Shown here piece after piece: positions 26,508-35,472 of a DNA stretch of 64,000 nucleotides (position 1 is the stretch's first letter; each line of letters begins with the position of its first letter). This stretch comes from an uncultured Acetatifactor sp. (GTDB lineage: Bacteria > Bacillota > Clostridia > Lachnospirales > Lachnospiraceae). The notes under the pieces are model-generated. The model was not told where the DNA came from and made no database searches. It saw only the letters and a program-made list of their open reading frames with translations. Position numbers and translations under genes: made by a program. The stretch lies in the NCBI GenBank assembly GCA_910585665.1, contig CAJUFI010000010.1, positions 19,743-83,742 of the forward strand, read 5' to 3'.

Positions 26508-26546
26508 CTTTTAAACCCCCTTATCCGGAATCTAAAGCCACCTATG

Positions 26547-27668
26547 TCACATCGTGTATCTTTCATTTCTCTCTACTACAATGCGAATCTGCCCATCTTC
26601 ACCCACATAGTGGGCATTTGCCCGAATGGTGCTATGGCTTTCTAAGATGCAATTCTCGATGTAAGTGTTGTCGCCGATATACACATCATTCAGAATGATG
26701 GAATTCTTGATGACACAATTATTGCCTATATAACTCTTCTTGAAGACCACGGAGTCCTCCACGACACCGTTCACGATGCAGCCGCTGGAAATCAGGCTGT
26801 TCTTCACGCTGGCTCCCACATTGTACTTCGCCGGGGCCAGATCGTCCACCTTGGAATAAATGTCGGGGTACTGCTTGAAGAAATAGTTGCGCACCTCCGG
26901 CTTGAGGAAATCCATGTTGGTACTGTAGTAATCCTCCACGGAGGCGATGTTCCTCCAATAGTCCCGTATCTTGTAACCGTAGATCCGCTTCACATCTTTA
27001 TAGCGGATGAGGATGTCCCTGACGAAATCGTATCTATCCTCCTCGATACATTTCTCCACCATCTCTATCAGCTGGCGCCTGCGCAGGATGTAGATGCCGC
27101 AGGAGATGACCCTGGACTTGGCATGCAGCGGCTTTTCCTCGAACTCCTCGACGCGGCTCTCCTCATTCATGCGGATGGTGCCGAACCGCTCCAGGCTCGC
27201 CGAAGGGCTCATGTCCCGGCAGACCACGGTGATGTCCGCCCTTCTCTCGATGTGGTATTCCAGCACCTTGTTGAAGTCCATCTTGTACACGCCGTCCCCG
27301 GAGGCCACCAGCACATAGGGCTCATGGCTGCTCTTGAGGAAATCCAGGTTCTGATAGATGGCGTCCGCCGTGCCCCGGTACCAGTTGCTGTTCTGGGAGG
27401 TCACGGCCGGCGTGTACACATACAGCCCTCCCTGCTTGCGCCCGAAGTCCCACCACTTGGAAGAGCTCAGGTGCTCGTGGAGGCTGCTGGCATTGTACTG
27501 GGTCAGCACCGCCACCTTCTGGATATGGGAGTTGGACATATTGCTCAGGGTAAAATCAATGCTGCGGTAACTGCCCGCGATGGGCATGGCGCATACGGCC
27601 CGCTTGTAGGACAGCTCCTGCATCCTGCGGTTGTTGCCTCCCGCCAGGATAATTCCAATCGCCCTCAT
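26547..27668 (-). CDS. glgD: GlgD, regulatory-type ADP-glucose pyrophosphorylase subunit
   Basis: GlgD is the second subunit of the GlgC/GlgD ADP-glucose pyrophosphorylase of Firmicutes, at the start of glycogen synthesis. Its 373 residues have the nucleotidyltransferase fold, but the pyrophosphorylase loop is altered ([21 protein letters not shown] instead of GGxGxRLxxLTxxRAKPAVPF), as usual for GlgD. Conserved later parts include [14 protein letters not shown] and a left-handed beta-helix C terminus. The start overlaps the glgC stop by 4 nt (ATGA), so the two are co-translated. Confidence 0.95.
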   Translation of the reverse strand: MRAIGIILAGGNNRRMQELSYKRAVCAMPIAGSYRSIDFTLSNMSNSHIQKVAVLTQYNASSLHEHLSSSKWWDFGRKQGGLYVYTPAVTSQNSNWYRGTADAIYQNLDFLKSSHEPYVLVASGDGVYKMDFNKVLEYHIERRADITVVCRDMSPSASLERFGTIRMNEESRVEEFEEKPLHAKSRVISCGIYILRRRQLIEMVEKCIEEDRYDFVRDILIRYKDVKRIYGYKIRDYWRNIASVEDYYSTNMDFLKPEVRNYFFKQYPDIYSKVDDLAPAKYNVGASVKNSLISSGCIVNGVVEDSVVFKKSYIGNNCVIKNSIILNDVYIGDNTYIENCILESHSTIRANAHYVGEDGQIRIVVERNERYTM

Positions 27669-28939
27669 TGCCTCTCACCTGCCTTAATCAAAGATTTGCC
27701 GCCTGGCAGATAGGAATTCTCGTAGTCCAGACCCGTGGTGACGCCGAATATGACTGCATTCTTCCCCACGGTGATGCCGTTGGGGATGACGCTGCGCTCG
27801 CCCACGGTCACGATGCCGTGGTTGTAGATGTGGGGAGCCATTTCGTTCTCCACCGCCTCGCCGAATCCCAGCTTCACATAGTTGCCGATCCGCACCTCCT
27901 CGTCAACGATCGCCTTATAAAGCTCGCAGTTGTTGCCGATCTGGGTCTGGTTCATGATGATGGAATCCCGGACCACCGTATCCTTGCCTATGGTGACGCC
28001 GCAGCCGATCACAGAATTGTACACCTTTCCGTAGATATCCGTCCCCTCCCCGATGATGCTCCGCTCCACCACGCTGTCCCTGGAGAAATACTGGGGCGGC
28101 TGAATCTCGCTCTTGGTATAGATCTTCCAGTATTCCTCGTAGAGGTTGAACTCCGGCACGATGTCGATGAGCTCCATGTTGGCCTCCCAATAGGAATGCA
28201 GGGTGCCCACGTCCTTCCAGTAGCCGTTGAACTCATAGGCGTACAGGAACGCGCCCTTTCTGTGGCAATAGGGAATCACATGCTTCCCGAAGTCCAGCGC
28301 GGGCTGCTCGGCCATCTCGATGAGGGCCTTCCTCAGCGTCTTCCAGTTGAAGATGTAGATTCCCATACTGGCCAAGTTGCTCCGGGGGGTCTCGGGCTTT
28401 TCCTCGAAGTCCGTGATCCTGCGCTTCCCATCGGTTATCATGATTCCGAAGCGGCCGGCCTCCTCCATGGGCACGGGCATGACGGCGATGGTCACGTCCG
28501 CGTTGTTGTCCTTGTGGAAGTCCAGCATGAGCTCATAGTCCATCTTGTAGATATGGTCACCGGACAGTATCAGCACGTAATCGGGATGATAGCTCTCCAT
28601 GTACTCCAGGTTCTGGTAGATGGCATTGGCCGTGCCGGTATACCACTCGCTGTTGGAACTCTTCTCATAGGGCGGCAGCACTGTGACGCCGCCGATATTG
28701 CGGTCCAGGTCCCAGGGGATGCCGATCCCTATGTGAGAGTTCAGCCGCAGGGGCTGGTACTGGGTCAGGACCCCCACTGTGTCGACCCCTGAATTGATAC
28801 AGTTGGAAAGCGGAAAATCGATGATGCGGTATTTTCCTCCAAATGCCACGGCAGGTTTTGCCATTTTGGATGTGAGTACACCCAGCCGACTGCCCTGCCC
28901 GCCTGCCAGCAGCATGGCAATCATTTCTTTCTTCACCAT
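27665..28939 (-). CDS. glgC: Glucose-1-phosphate adenylyltransferase GlgC
   Basis: GlgC makes ADP-glucose from glucose-1-phosphate and ATP, the committed step to glycogen. The 424 residues include the catalytic loop [13 protein letters not shown] with the following [20 protein letters not shown], the substrate motif [10 protein letters not shown], the FEEKP motif (DFEEKPETP) and the C-terminal beta helix. GAGGTGA precedes the ATG. First gene of glgC-glgD. The other glycogen genes (glgA, glgB, glgP) are not in the window. Confidence 0.97.
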   Translation of the reverse strand: MVKKEMIAMLLAGGQGSRLGVLTSKMAKPAVAFGGKYRIIDFPLSNCINSGVDTVGVLTQYQPLRLNSHIGIGIPWDLDRNIGGVTVLPPYEKSSNSEWYTGTANAIYQNLEYMESYHPDYVLILSGDHIYKMDYELMLDFHKDNNADVTIAVMPVPMEEAGRFGIMITDGKRRITDFEEKPETPRSNLASMGIYIFNWKTLRKALIEMAEQPALDFGKHVIPYCHRKGAFLYAYEFNGYWKDVGTLHSYWEANMELIDIVPEFNLYEEYWKIYTKSEIQPPQYFSRDSVVERSIIGEGTDIYGKVYNSVIGCGVTIGKDTVVRDSIIMNQTQIGNNCELYKAIVDEEVRIGNYVKLGFGEAVENEMAPHIYNHGIVTVGERSVIPNGITVGKNAVIFGVTTGLDYENSYLPGGKSLIKAGERQ

Positions 28940-29067
28940 GTCGTCGTCACCTCGGTCTCTTCTGTGCCATCCGGCCGCTTCCTACATTGCGCAAAGCTCC
29001 TGTCCATGCACCGCTACGCCATTCACGTCCGATGCCCCTACAGCCACTACCTGCTTCAAGTAAGGCC

Positions 29068-29076
29068 ATTATATCA
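29068..29076 (-). promoter_or_regulatory. Extended -10 promoter candidate of glgC
   Basis: The minus strand reads TGATATAAT, an extended -10 element, about 129 bp before the glgC start. An inverted repeat TTTGACA/TGTCAAA surrounds the -35 area. The rest of the 28940-29483 gap shows no recognised gene. Confidence 0.45.
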
Positions 29077-29418
29077 CACAGTTTGACAAAATGGAATATT
29101 GAATGTCAAAATATTTATTTTTCATCTTCTTATTTGTGTCGGATATTGATACAATTTTTGTATAATGTGCGGTTTTTTTGTGCATTTCTCCCAATATTTG
29201 CATCATCCAACCACAATTGCCCCAGTACACCGGTGCATGAATTCCCGAGTAATCAGTGCTTGATGTCCGCGCCTGGACATGGCGGAGGAAGGAGGCGATG
29301 CGGAACATCATCGACTGACGACAACACAGTACTGGTGTGACCAGCAAGTGCTGCTTGCTCCAGGATTCCTGCATCGGGGTACCAGTCCGGTTCCACATTT
29401 CAGAAAACAGAATTCATA

Positions 29419-29447
29419 TTTATTTTTTCCGCCGATGGTGTTATAAT
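29419..29447 (+). promoter_or_regulatory. Weak sigma-A promoter candidate of murC
   Basis: A perfect TATAAT (29442-29447) lies 37 bp before the murC ATG, with a poor -35 (TTTATT) at 17-nt spacing. Confidence 0.4.
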
Positions 29448-29483
29448 AATAAGGAACAAAAAATCATAAGGAAGTACAGCCAA

Positions 29484-30863
29484 ATGTATAAAATCGATTT
29501 CAGCCATCCCTGCTCCCTATACTTCGTGGGCATCGGCGGCATCAGCATGTCCGCCCTGGCGCAGCTGCTGGCGGACGCGGGCTTCCGGGTCTCCGGCTCC
29601 GACCGCGCCCCCAGCGACCTGACCAGGAAGCTGGAGAGCATGGGGATTACCGTATTCTATGGACAAAGGAGCGAAAATATTACAGAAGCCATCGACTGCG
29701 TGGTCTTCACCGGCGCCATCCATCCGGACAATCCGGAATACCGGGCGGCCCATGAGAAAAACCTGCCCGCCCTGACCAGGGGGCAGCTGATGGGGCAGAT
29801 CATGCAGCATTACCGCACCCCCATCGCGATCAGCGGCACCCACGGCAAGACCACTGCCACCTCCATGGTCAGCGAGATTCTGCTGGCGGCGGATTTGGAT
29901 CCCACGCTGACCATAGGCGGCGTACTGAAGGACATCCAGGGCAATCTGCGCATCGGCCACTCGGAGTATTTCGTGGCCGAAGCCTGCGAGTACACCAACA
30001 GCTTCCTGGATTTCTTCCCCAGGATCGGCATCATCCTGAACATAGGCGAGGACCATCTGGATTTCTTCAAGGATCTGGAGGACATCCGCCATTCCTTCCG
30101 GGAATTCGCCAGGCTGCTGCCCCAGGACGGCTGCCTGATCATAGGCGGGGAGATCGAGCGCCTGGAGGAGATCACGGAAGGCCTGCGCTGCCCTGTCATC
30201 ACTTTCGGACTCAGCGCCTCCTGCGATTACTATGCCACCGACATTACCTATGGCCGCCTCGGCTGCCCCACCTTCACCCTCCACGACAGGAAGGGCGGAA
30301 AGCGCAGCGTCTCCCTGAGCGTGCCCGGAGAGCACAATATCTGCAACGCCCTGGCGGCGCTGGCCCTGGCGGACTTCCTGGCCATCGACAGCAGCTTGGC
30401 GGACAGCGCCCTCCAGGGATATCAGGGCACGGACCGGCGCTTCCAGCACAAAGGCACCATCGGCGGCGTCACCGTCATCGATGACTACGCCCATCACCCC
30501 ACGGAGATCACGGCCACGCTGAAGGCGGCTGCCAACTATCCCCACAGGACGCTCTGGTGCGTCTTCCAGCCCCACACCTATACCCGCACCAAGGCCTTCC
30601 TGAAGGAATTCGCCCAGGCCCTGTGCCTGGCGGACAGAGTCGTGCTGGCGGACATCTTCGCGGCCAGGGAGACGGACACCCTGGGAATCGATTCCCAGAC
30701 CCTCCAGCGGGAGATTCAGGCCCTGGGCCACGAATGCCATTATTTTCCAAGCTTTGATGAAATCGAAAATTTCCTGTTGGAAAATTGCATAAACGGCGAC
30801 CTGTTGATAACTATGGGCGCGGGAGATGTGGTAAAAATCGGCGAAAACCTGCTGGGCAGATAG
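29484..30863 (+). CDS. murC: UDP-N-acetylmuramate-L-alanine ligase
   Basis: MurC adds L-alanine to UDP-MurNAc in cytoplasmic peptidoglycan synthesis. The 459-residue protein begins with the UDP-binding Rossmann part YFVGIGGISMSALAQLL. It has the ATP loop ISGTHGKTTATSM near residue 120, the acidic VAEACEYTNSFLDF with EAC-EY, GEHNICNALAAL, and the DDYAHHPTEI motif in domain 3. The ATG at 29484 with AAGGAAG is chosen; the frame extends upstream without a ribosome site. Transcribed alone, with the replication-loader genes following on the same strand. Confidence 0.97.
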   Translation: MYKIDFSHPCSLYFVGIGGISMSALAQLLADAGFRVSGSDRAPSDLTRKLESMGITVFYGQRSENITEAIDCVVFTGAIHPDNPEYRAAHEKNLPALTRGQLMGQIMQHYRTPIAISGTHGKTTATSMVSEILLAADLDPTLTIGGVLKDIQGNLRIGHSEYFVAEACEYTNSFLDFFPRIGIILNIGEDHLDFFKDLEDIRHSFREFARLLPQDGCLIIGGEIERLEEITEGLRCPVITFGLSASCDYYATDITYGRLGCPTFTLHDRKGGKRSVSLSVPGEHNICNALAALALADFLAIDSSLADSALQGYQGTDRRFQHKGTIGGVTVIDDYAHHPTEITATLKAAANYPHRTLWCVFQPHTYTRTKAFLKEFAQALCLADRVVLADIFAARETDTLGIDSQTLQREIQALGHECHYFPSFDEIENFLLENCINGDLLITMGAGDVVKIGENLLGR

Positions 30864-30978
30864 TTATCCACATTTTCCACAAATAAAGCGTTTCTCCGGG
30901 CTGTGGATACGCACCGGAAAAAAGCCGTGGAAACCCGGACGGTCCAAACGTTATCCACTGTTTCCACATTTTCCACGA
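30864..30978. promoter_or_regulatory. Cluster of DnaA-box-like sequences upstream of the helicase-loader genes
   Basis: A perfect TTATCCACA begins one base after the murC stop (30864-30872). One-mismatch boxes lie at 30873-30881 (TTTTCCACA), 30902-30910 (reverse, GTATCCACA) and 30951-30959 (TTATCCACT), and weaker TTTCCACA and TTTTCCAC forms follow up to 30978. The cluster sits upstream of two genes acting in replication initiation. DnaA-dependent control is inferred. Confidence 0.55.
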
Positions 30979-31171
30979 TCCCGGCCCGTCTTCAGATTCT
31001 CCGATGAATTCGGGAAAATTGACTATTTTCTTTTCCAGGACCTTATGCTATACTTTTTCTACCGCGGGGCATTCCTGTGCCGGCATCTTCCTTTGTCTGA
31101 GCGGTTCTGCCAGACGGGAGGCGTGCCGGCGGAAGGCCCGGCGGATATACCAGGAAGCGGGGGCAGGACGG

Positions 31172-32287
31172 ATGGCGCATTTGACGATTTATCAGGACAA
31201 TCAGGGAGATTCCACGGTAGTATCCAATTTGTTTATAGACGAATATATGAAAGATGCCAACGACGCGCAGCTGAAGGTCTATCTCTATCTGCTCCGCATG
31301 ATGAGCGCGCAGATGGCCACCAGCGTATCCGACATCGCGGACAAGTTCAACCACACGGAGAAGGATGTTCTGCGCGCCCTGAAATACTGGGAAAAGCGGC
31401 AGCTTTTGGACCTGGACTATGACGACGGCAAGAATCTGGTGGGCATCCATATGCGGGATTTGAGGACCGCCAGGGGAGCGGACATGGTTCCGGCCCCCCA
31501 GGTGGTGGCTTCCTTCGTGCCGGTGCCGTCCCTGAACGTCACTCTGCCCAGGGACATCCCTTCTGACGCAGACTCTCCGGCGCCCTCCCCATCGAAGGAG
31601 GAGGCCCCGGCCAATCCCTTTGAAAAACCGAACTTTTCCGCAGATCAATTGCGGGAGTTCAAGAACCGCCAGGAGACGGCACAGCTGCTGTTCATCGTGG
31701 AGTCTTATATTGGAAAGCCTTTGACGCCCTCGGAGATCAAGGCTATCCTGTATTTCACGGATGTGCTCCATTTTTCCGATGACCTGATCGACTATCTGAT
31801 CCAATATTGCGTGGACAGGGGCAAGAAGGATTTCAAATACATAGAGAAAGTGGCCGTGAGCTGGGCGGAGGATGGCATCTCCACGCCGAAACAGGCCCAG
31901 AAACGCTCTTCCCGCTATGACAAGAATGTCTACGCCATCATGAACGGCCTGGGAAAGGGCAGCTCTCCCACCGCCAAGGAGATGGAGTTCATCACCCGCT
32001 GGCTGAAGGATTACGGCTTTTCCACGGACGTCATCATTGAGGCCTGCGAGCGCACCGTCCTGGCCACGGACAAGCATCGTTTCGAATACGCCGAGAGCAT
32101 CCTCAGCAGCTGGAAACGCCAGAACGTGCACCACAAATCCGACATCCAGGGCATCGATGACAAATACCAGCAGCGCAGACGGAACGCCGCGCCCCCTGCC
32201 CAGAAGCAGTCCGGCAACCGTTTCAACCAGTTCAAGCAGAACAATTACGATTTCGACGCGCTGGAACAGGAACTGATCAGCAATTAA
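31172..32287 (+). CDS. DnaD/DnaB-domain replication initiation protein
   Basis: DnaD-type proteins remodel the origin and help load the replicative helicase in Firmicutes. From the ATG at 31172 the protein has 371 residues. The N-terminal winged helix includes QLKVYLYLLRMMSAQ and ALKYWEKRQLLDLDYD. A flexible linker (residues 105-150) is rich in Pro and Ser. A DnaB_2 domain (KPLTPSEIKAILYFTDVLHF, then LIQYCVDRGKKDFKYIEKVA) carries the YxxxI motif, and a second such repeat follows (TAKEMEFITRWLKDYGFSTD). The start is uncertain since the ribosome site is weak (AGGA). It is followed after 13 bp by a DnaC/DnaI-like ATPase, the usual clostridial pair. Confidence 0.88.
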   Translation: MAHLTIYQDNQGDSTVVSNLFIDEYMKDANDAQLKVYLYLLRMMSAQMATSVSDIADKFNHTEKDVLRALKYWEKRQLLDLDYDDGKNLVGIHMRDLRTARGADMVPAPQVVASFVPVPSLNVTLPRDIPSDADSPAPSPSKEEAPANPFEKPNFSADQLREFKNRQETAQLLFIVESYIGKPLTPSEIKAILYFTDVLHFSDDLIDYLIQYCVDRGKKDFKYIEKVAVSWAEDGISTPKQAQKRSSRYDKNVYAIMNGLGKGSSPTAKEMEFITRWLKDYGFSTDVIIEACERTVLATDKHRFEYAESILSSWKRQNVHHKSDIQGIDDKYQQRRRNAAPPAQKQSGNRFNQFKQNNYDFDALEQELISN

Positions 32288-32300
32288 GAGGAGAAGCGAA

Positions 32301-33296
32301 GTGGCACTGAACAATTCCCAATACGAATCCATCATAAAGGGCTACGAGCGCGCCAGGGACGAGAGCCGCTTCCTTCTGGACTCCCGGAAGCAGCAGGTCT
32401 GGAGGGAGATCCCGGAGTATCGGCAGCTGTCGGAATCCATCGGCTCCGTCTCCGTGTCCTATGGCCGGCGCATGCTGGAGGGGGACGAAGGCGCCCTGTC
32501 CGAGCTGCATGTAAAGCTTGCGGAGATTGCCTCCCGGCAAAAGCAGCTGTTGACGGAACACGGCTTCCCTGCCGACTACCTGGAGCCGGTCTACAGCTGT
32601 CCGGACTGCCAGGACACAGGCTTCCTCCAGTCCGGGCTTTTCCGGGAGAAATGCCATTGCTTCCGCCAGCAGGAGCTTTCCATCCTTTACGCCCAGTCCA
32701 ACATACAGGAGACCATCGGCCGGGAGAACTTTTCCACGCTCTCCTACGCCTATTACCAGGGGGAGGACCTGCGCAGGTTCGAGGCGGCAGTAGACATCAG
32801 CAAAAATTTTATAGAAAATTTCAAAGACATCTACCATAATCTCTTTTTTTATGGTACAGTAGGAACGGGAAAAAGTTTTCTGTCCGGCTGCATCGCCAGG
32901 GAACTGTTGCAGCGCGGCATCTCTGTGATTTATTTCAGCGCTTCCGGCCTCTTCGACACGCTGGCCCGCTATGCTTTCGATATAAAATCGAAAGAAGCCC
33001 TTCATGACTTATGCGAAGATTTATATAGTTGCGGCCTGTTGATCATCGATGACCTGGGAACGGAGATCACCAACAGTTTCGTGACCTCCCAGTTGTTCAC
33101 CTGCCTGAATGAGCGGCACCTGCGCGGCAGGTCTGTCCTGATTTCCACGAACCTCAGCTTAGAGGAGCTGCGGGACCGCTACTCTGACAGGATTTTTTCC
33201 CGCATCACCAGCCATTTTACTTTATGCAAGCTCACCGGGCCGGACGTCCGCCTCCTGAAAAAGCGCCTGTCCAACGCCCCACCCGCATCACCCTGA
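32301..33296 (+). CDS. DnaC/DnaI-like replicative helicase loader
   Basis: This AAA+ ATPase of 331 residues loads the DnaB/DnaC helicase. The N-terminal helicase-binding part contains a Zn-binding set (YSCPDCQDTGF and then KCHCF). The AAA+ core has Walker A YGTVGTGKSFLSG near residue 185, Walker B LLIIDDLGTE, sensor I LISTNLS and the arginine-finger region YSDRIFSRI. The GTG start at 32301 is used because AGGAG lies seven bases upstream and the frame begins there. It is co-transcribed with the DnaD-like gene. Confidence 0.92.
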   Translation: MALNNSQYESIIKGYERARDESRFLLDSRKQQVWREIPEYRQLSESIGSVSVSYGRRMLEGDEGALSELHVKLAEIASRQKQLLTEHGFPADYLEPVYSCPDCQDTGFLQSGLFREKCHCFRQQELSILYAQSNIQETIGRENFSTLSYAYYQGEDLRRFEAAVDISKNFIENFKDIYHNLFFYGTVGTGKSFLSGCIARELLQRGISVIYFSASGLFDTLARYAFDIKSKEALHDLCEDLYSCGLLIIDDLGTEITNSFVTSQLFTCLNERHLRGRSVLISTNLSLEELRDRYSDRIFSRITSHFTLCKLTGPDVRLLKKRLSNAPPASP

Positions 33297-33377
33297 TCGA
33301 TTCAGGAAATGACTGCGTTCTTCCGGATTCAGACATCAGCATCATATAAGCATGCAAAAGAATAGAGAGGATACACC

Positions 33378-34568
33378 ATGGGCAACCGCGAAGAAAAAAG
33401 AAACCTGGAAACCATTCCCGTAGGCTCTTTGGGAATCATTGCGCTGGAGGGCTGCAGGCCGCTCTGCGAACGGATCGACAAGTATCTGGTGAGATGGCGC
33501 GCCGAGAGGGAGAGCGAGCACAAGGACTCGCTGGCCTTCTCCGGCTATCAGCGGAATTCCTACCTGCTGCAGACGAAAGTGCCGCGTTTCGGCTCCGGCG
33601 AAGCGAAGGGGACGATTCTGGAATCCGTCCGCGGCAGCGATCTGTATCTGCTGGTGGACGTGTGCAATTATTCCCTGACCTATCCCCTGGGCGGCCACGA
33701 GAACCATATGTCCCCGGACGACCACTATCAGGATCTGAAGAGAATCATAGCCGCTGTGGGCGGAAAAGCCCGCCGCATCACGGTCATCATGCCTTTCCTC
33801 TATGAAAGCCGTCAGCACAAAAGGACCAACCGGGAATCCCTGGACTGTGCGCTGGCGCTGCAGGAGCTGGTGCAGATGGGCGTGGACAATATCATCACGT
33901 TCGATGCCCACGACCCCAGGGTGCAGAATGCCATCCCGCTCCATGGCTTCGAGACGGTGCAGCCTGCCTATCAGTTCATCAAGGGGCTGCTGGGCAATAT
34001 GAATGATTTGAGCATCGATTCCGACCACATGATGGTCATCAGCCCTGACGAGGGCGGCATGACCCGGGCCATCTATATCGCCAATGTGCTTGGGCTGGAC
34101 ATGGGCATGTTCTACAAGCGCCGCGACTACACAAGAGTCGTCAACGGGCGCAATCCCATCATCGCCCACGAATTCCTGGGCACCAGCATGGAGGGAAAGG
34201 ATATGATCATCATCGATGACATGATTTCCTCCGGGGACAGCGTGCTGGAAGTGGCAGCCGAACTGAAGAGCCGCAAGGCCCACAAGATTTTCGTCTTCGC
34301 CACCTTCGGGCTGTTCACCAGCGGGCTGGACAAGTTCGACAAGGCCTATGAAAACGGTACCATAGACCGGGTGCTCACCACGAATCTGGTCTACCAGACC
34401 CCTGAGCTGCTGCAGCGGGAGTGGTACATCAACTGCGATATGAGCAAGTACATCGCCTATATCATCGACACCCTGAACCACGACTCCTCGATCAGCGACC
34501 TGCTGAATCCCAGCGAAAGAATCCAGAACATCGTGGCCCGGTACAAGAACGGCGAGCTGATGTCCTGA
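33378..34568 (+). CDS. prs: Ribose-phosphate pyrophosphokinase (long form)
   Basis: This enzyme makes PRPP from ribose-5-phosphate and ATP for nucleotide, His and Trp synthesis. It has 396 residues, about 80 more than the classical enzyme, with extra sequence near the N terminus and in loops. Family marks are present: MPFLYESRQHKRTNRES, TFDAHDPRVQN, PDEGGMTRA, a KRRDY Lys-Arg pair and the PRPP loop MIIIDDMISSGDS. This long type is common in Lachnospiraceae. An AGAGAGG site precedes the ATG. It follows the loader genes on the same strand. Confidence 0.93.
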   Translation: MGNREEKRNLETIPVGSLGIIALEGCRPLCERIDKYLVRWRAERESEHKDSLAFSGYQRNSYLLQTKVPRFGSGEAKGTILESVRGSDLYLLVDVCNYSLTYPLGGHENHMSPDDHYQDLKRIIAAVGGKARRITVIMPFLYESRQHKRTNRESLDCALALQELVQMGVDNIITFDAHDPRVQNAIPLHGFETVQPAYQFIKGLLGNMNDLSIDSDHMMVISPDEGGMTRAIYIANVLGLDMGMFYKRRDYTRVVNGRNPIIAHEFLGTSMEGKDMIIIDDMISSGDSVLEVAAELKSRKAHKIFVFATFGLFTSGLDKFDKAYENGTIDRVLTTNLVYQTPELLQREWYINCDMSKYIAYIIDTLNHDSSISDLLNPSERIQNIVARYKNGELMS

Positions 34569-34618
34569 TTCTCCTCTGAGTTGCCGGAACATGGCGTTCC
34601 AAGCGTGTTCGATGCAAA

Positions 34619-34840
34619 ATGAACCGCTTCCTCCCCAATCTCCTCGGCATGCTGCTGGGCACTGCCATCGGCTATCTCTTCGGCACCGTATGGCTGGCAT
34701 ACCAGCAGTCCATCGGCTTCACAGAGGCGCTGTTCCTTGGAGTCGTCCCCTACCTTGGCTTCGATGCCGTCAAGCTGGTTCTCGGCATGGCCCTCGGCAG
34801 CCAGGTGCGCAAGCGCCTGCTCCAGGCAGGACTGCTTTGA
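34619..34840 (+). pseudogene. C-terminal BioY fragment
   Basis: The 73 codons correspond to the last third of BioY, the biotin-binding S component of ECF transporters: a GTAIGYLFGTVWLAYQQS helix, then FTEALFLGVVPYLGFDAVKL and ending GSQVRKRLL. In BioY the matching pattern is GTxW, a PFxxxDxxK segment and a basic end. The first four or so helices are absent, and no ribosome site precedes the ATG, so it is taken as a relic. It could still encode a two-helix membrane peptide. Confidence 0.6.
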
Positions 34841-34866
34841 GGCAGCAGCTATGTTCAGGCAATTCC

Positions 34867-35388
34867 TCACGCTCCCGTATATGTATCATAGAGGGTCACT
34901 ACCTGATTCTGGGCGTCATACAGGGTGATGGCCCCGCAGTCGATGGGAAGCACGATGGCGAAGGGCTCCTGCGGATCCACAAGGATCTCTTCTCCGCTGT
35001 CCTCCGTCACCACCTTGCACACCTTGTCCTCATTCAGGGACAGCAGCGCGATTCCCTTGTCCTCGAAGACGATTCCCTTGACGCCCTCCGCCATATAGGC
35101 ATCCGTTCCGCCCTGTGTGAAAAAGTAGCCATAAGAGAAGCCTTCCTTGCTGAGATATACGGCATAAACATACTCTTTCCTCTCGTTGTCATAGAAAAGC
35201 ATGGCACATATGTCTTCGTCCACGGCCTGCGCCATCTCCCAGTCTTCGGCTACATTCTGCCGCTCTCTGGCGTCCTGTTCCAGCCTTCCCTTCGAGATTC
35301 CTATGACTTCAGCCTTCCATATGATCAGAAAGGCCAACAGCACAATCACCAAAAACCCTATCAACGCCGGTATCTTATCTGCCTTCAT
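34867..35388 (-). CDS. Small membrane-anchored protein of unknown function
   Basis: This 173-residue protein is not recognised. One N-terminal membrane helix (residues 9-26, IPALIGFLVIVLLAFLIIW) is followed by a short linker and a beta-rich domain facing outward by the positive-inside rule (FYDNERKEYVYAVYLS, YGYFFTQGGTDA, ITLYDAQNQVVTLYDTYTG). GGGAGG precedes the ATG. It is last of a minus-strand trio with the large anchored protein and the methyltransferase, 84 bp behind the former, so the two anchored proteins may act together at the cell surface. Confidence 0.7.
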   Translation of the reverse strand: MKADKIPALIGFLVIVLLAFLIIWKAEVIGISKGRLEQDARERQNVAEDWEMAQAVDEDICAMLFYDNERKEYVYAVYLSKEGFSYGYFFTQGGTDAYMAEGVKGIVFEDKGIALLSLNEDKVCKVVTEDSGEEILVDPQEPFAIVLPIDCGAITLYDAQNQVVTLYDTYTGA

Positions 35389-35472
35389 GTTCTTTACCTC
35401 CCGGTTCCTTAGTCGACATTTCCATAAAAAAGATCCTTCCCGTCCCTCCGCCGCGGGAAATCGGGCAGTCCC

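Noticed and set aside
27668..28792. 374-codon plus-strand frame opposite glgC
   Set aside because: Shadow of a well-defined gene with full catalytic motifs on the other strand.
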